DNA of 64,000 bases from Eubacteriales bacterium (lineage in GTDB: Bacteria; Bacillota; Clostridia; Oscillospirales; Butyricicoccaceae): contig JAUNGQ010000007.1 of assembly GCA_030524285.1 (NCBI GenBank), positions 54,233 to 118,232 of the forward strand, in the 5' to 3' direction. Positions 62,734 to 64,000 of this stretch are shown here, piece after piece. The notes under the pieces were generated by a model. It searched no databases and was not told the origin of the DNA. It saw nothing but the letters and a program-made list of their open reading frames with translations. Position 1 is the first letter of the stretch. Every line of letters starts with the position of its first letter. Made by a program: the position numbers and the translations under genes.

Positions 62734-63585
62734 TTATGCTTCTGTATCCATATTGATTCGTTTCAAATGGATTGTCAAATAAATCAATTCTTCCTCGGAA
62801 AGCGTTTTATCATAAGCATTTTGAATATATTCGCCGATACACTGCGCACATTTAAAATGCTGCTTACAGTTGCGGGCAATCAATTGACGAAACATTGCAT
62901 CTTGCGCATCCGCTGTATCGATTATTGTCTTACCCTGAAACAGACGCTGTGCAAAATAACGCAGATGGACAACAAATCGGCTAAAGCCCAACGAATCACG
63001 ATCAAACTCTTTTTTGTAATAAAACTCTACAATAGAAATGGAGCCTTCTATAAGTTTGGTGATCTCATACATCTCGCTCATATCCGTATTCAGCTCTGCA
63101 TTCACGATATGAAGTGCGATAAATGCCGCCTCGTCCTCATGTAAATCAATTTGCAATTGGTTCTGAATCTCTCGCAGACAATATTGACCAAGATGATATT
63201 CCGTCGGATAATACGCCATAATGGAACCCTTTAACGGATTACTGAACTCAATGCCATCCTGCTTACGCTTGATTGCAAAGCTGATATGGTCAGATAATGT
63301 AATCAAAAGGGATTCGTTCAGCTTCTGCGGAATCTGTGACTTTACATATGTGATCAGTTCTTCTGTCAGCCGCAAATGTTCCAATGGGATTTGTTCCACC
63401 AATTCACGAAGTTTCCTCTGCTCGGCTTTCCCTTCCATGCGGTAAACCCGTTCAACAGCCGACATATCAATCCGTTCCCCTCGATGCTTTTGAAAGCCAA
63501 TTCCACGTCCGGTAACAATCATTTCGCTGCCTTTTTCATCAACCGTACACAGGATATTATTATTGATCACTTTTTTAATTCTCAT
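62734..63585 (-). CDS. licT: BglG/LicT family transcriptional antiterminator
   Basis: 283 residues from ATG 63583-63585 with GAAAGGAAACAGG upstream. The RNA-binding CAT domain opens IKKVINNNILCTVDEKGSE and includes IVTGRGIGFQKHRGE. PRD1 and PRD2 follow with phosphorylatable histidines in LSDHISFAI, YPTEYHLGQY, FVVHLRYFAQ and LTIHLKRIN. It binds RAT elements in the ptsG leader and probably its own. In this family EII-dependent phosphorylation on PRD1 inactivates the protein and HPr phosphorylation on PRD2 activates it. The symbol refers to the family; the sugar ligand is not proven. Confidence 0.93.
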   Translation of the reverse strand: MRIKKVINNNILCTVDEKGSEMIVTGRGIGFQKHRGERIDMSAVERVYRMEGKAEQRKLRELVEQIPLEHLRLTEELITYVKSQIPQKLNESLLITLSDHISFAIKRKQDGIEFSNPLKGSIMAYYPTEYHLGQYCLREIQNQLQIDLHEDEAAFIALHIVNAELNTDMSEMYEITKLIEGSISIVEFYYKKEFDRDSLGFSRFVVHLRYFAQRLFQGKTIIDTADAQDAMFRQLIARNCKQHFKCAQCIGEYIQNAYDKTLSEEELIYLTIHLKRINMDTEA

Positions 63586-63602
63586 AGTATCCTGTTTCCT
63601 TT

Positions 63603-63704
63603 CAAAAAAAATAACCAGCTCCATCCTTAACTACAATAATACTCTTACTAAAGCACCATGTACTAAGATAGAGTTGGTCAAGCCTGCATTACCAGTAACA
63701 TTCC
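63603..63704 (-). promoter_or_regulatory. Second RAT/terminator, upstream of licT itself
   Basis: The minus-strand RNA reads GGAATGTTACTG...GCAGGCTTGACC (63676-63704), a good match to RAT elements of LicT/SacT type. Its end overlaps the left arm of an imperfect terminator (ACCAACTCTATCTT with AAGGATGGAGCTGGT) followed by TTATTTTTTTT (63604-63612). It predicts that the antiterminator regulates its own gene. Confidence 0.75.
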
Positions 63705-63722
63705 AACGAATTTATTGCTAAA

Positions 63723-63751
63723 ATATTAACACCTGTTTAAGAAAATGTCAA
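63723..63751 (-). promoter_or_regulatory. Promoter of licT
   Basis: Perfect TTGACA (63746-63751) and TAATAT (63723-63728) with a 17-base spacer. Between it and the rpsI terminator, 63752-63882 is A+T-rich and unassigned. Confidence 0.7.
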
Positions 63752-63882
63752 TAATAGATTCAACAACTTATGCAAATTCAGTACTAATACACAAAATTTA
63801 TACAAACAATTTATGCATTATGATTTATATCCTTCCCCGATATGCGTCTTACCAGAATAGAAATATTACCACTTAAATACAT

Positions 63883-63916
63883 AAAACCCCTGCATCCTTG
63901 CGGAAACAGGGGTTTT
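63883..63916 (-). terminator. Terminator after rpsI
   Basis: AAAACCCCTG and CAGGGGTTTT arms with CC/GG pairing inside the loop, 34 bases after the rpsI stop; ends the ribosomal-protein operon entering from the right. Confidence 0.85.
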
Positions 63917-63950
63917 CTTTTTTGTAAAGTTGCAGAAATAATTTTGGAAA

Positions 63951-64000
63951 TTATCTCTTGGAGAACTGCGGAGCGCGACGTGCAGCCTTGAGGCCGTATT
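63951..64000 (-). CDS. rpsI: 30S ribosomal protein S9, C-terminal end only
   Basis: The final 16 codons before the right edge read YGLKAARRAPQFSKR and TAA (stop at 63951-63953). This basic tail, ending in QFSKR, is the conserved S9 C-terminus that reaches the P-site tRNA. The start lies outside the window; rplM probably lies upstream, which is inferred from usual gene order. Confidence 0.92.
   Translation of the reverse strand, partial: YGLKAARRAPQFSKR

Overview
The window reads as a chromosomal segment of an anaerobic, low-to-mid G+C Gram-positive bacterium of the class Clostridia, probably an Oscillospiraceae/Butyricicoccaceae-type gut organism. This is inference from gene content: a T-box leader in front of ilvB, the early-cobalt (anaerobic) cobalamin route with CbiD and CbiG, BglG/LicT-type antitermination, YetF/DUF421 with DUF4363, a G5-3D cell-wall protein, strong GGAGG ribosome-binding sites and sigma-A promoters. 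No prophage, insertion sequence, CRISPR array, tRNA or rRNA gene was seen. A partial MFS transporter is cut by the left edge and the last codons of rpsI by the right edge.

Layout. 1-7.5 kb: an MFS permease with an operator-like palindrome over its promoter, a metallo-beta-lactamase-fold hydrolase, an ECF sigma gene interrupted by an in-frame TAG with its membrane partner, a MATE exporter, and an AraC regulator with a PfkB sugar kinase. 7.5-8 kb: a probable structured RNA gene with its own promoter and terminator. 8-14 kb: ilvC with a consensus promoter and two identical palindromes, a FadR-type GntR regulator, truA, an alanine/glycine symporter, a HAD phosphatase and a flavin reductase. 14-18.2 kb: an accessory region with a PadR regulator, two HAAS-like membrane proteins, two secreted proteins and a secreted amidase-like protein. 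18.4-22.8 kb: the ilvB-ilvN-ilvD operon under a T-box. 22.9-34.9 kb: housekeeping and small membrane genes (yetF-like, dacF-like, an HPr-like protein without the usual His, mtaB, rarA, glyA, nth, coaX, yfcE-like) plus a candidate small RNA whose loop carries an anti-Shine-Dalgarno sequence.

34.9-57.2 kb is the centrepiece: 23 genes on one strand, mostly with 4-base stop/start overlaps. They start with rsmA behind a single good promoter. The genes cover the C5 route from glutamyl-tRNA to uroporphyrinogen III (hemA, hemL, hemB, hemC, cobA-hemD fusion), corrin ring synthesis (cobK-sirC fusion, cbiH, cbiF, cbiG, cbiD, cbiET, cbiC), amidation and adenosylation (cbiA, cbiP, cobO) and nucleotide-loop assembly (cobD, cbiB, two cobU-like genes, cobS, cobT). 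Precorrin-2 C20-methyltransferase (CbiL) and a cobaltochelatase (CbiK/CbiX) are not in the window. No cobalamin riboswitch was found.

57.2-64 kb: a G5-3D cell-wall protein with a long leader, a DUF2971 protein, a small leucine-rich/zinc-ribbon protein, and a glucose-type PTS EIICBA with its LicT-type antiterminator. Both PTS genes are preceded by ribonucleic antiterminator/terminator elements, so LicT probably also controls its own expression.
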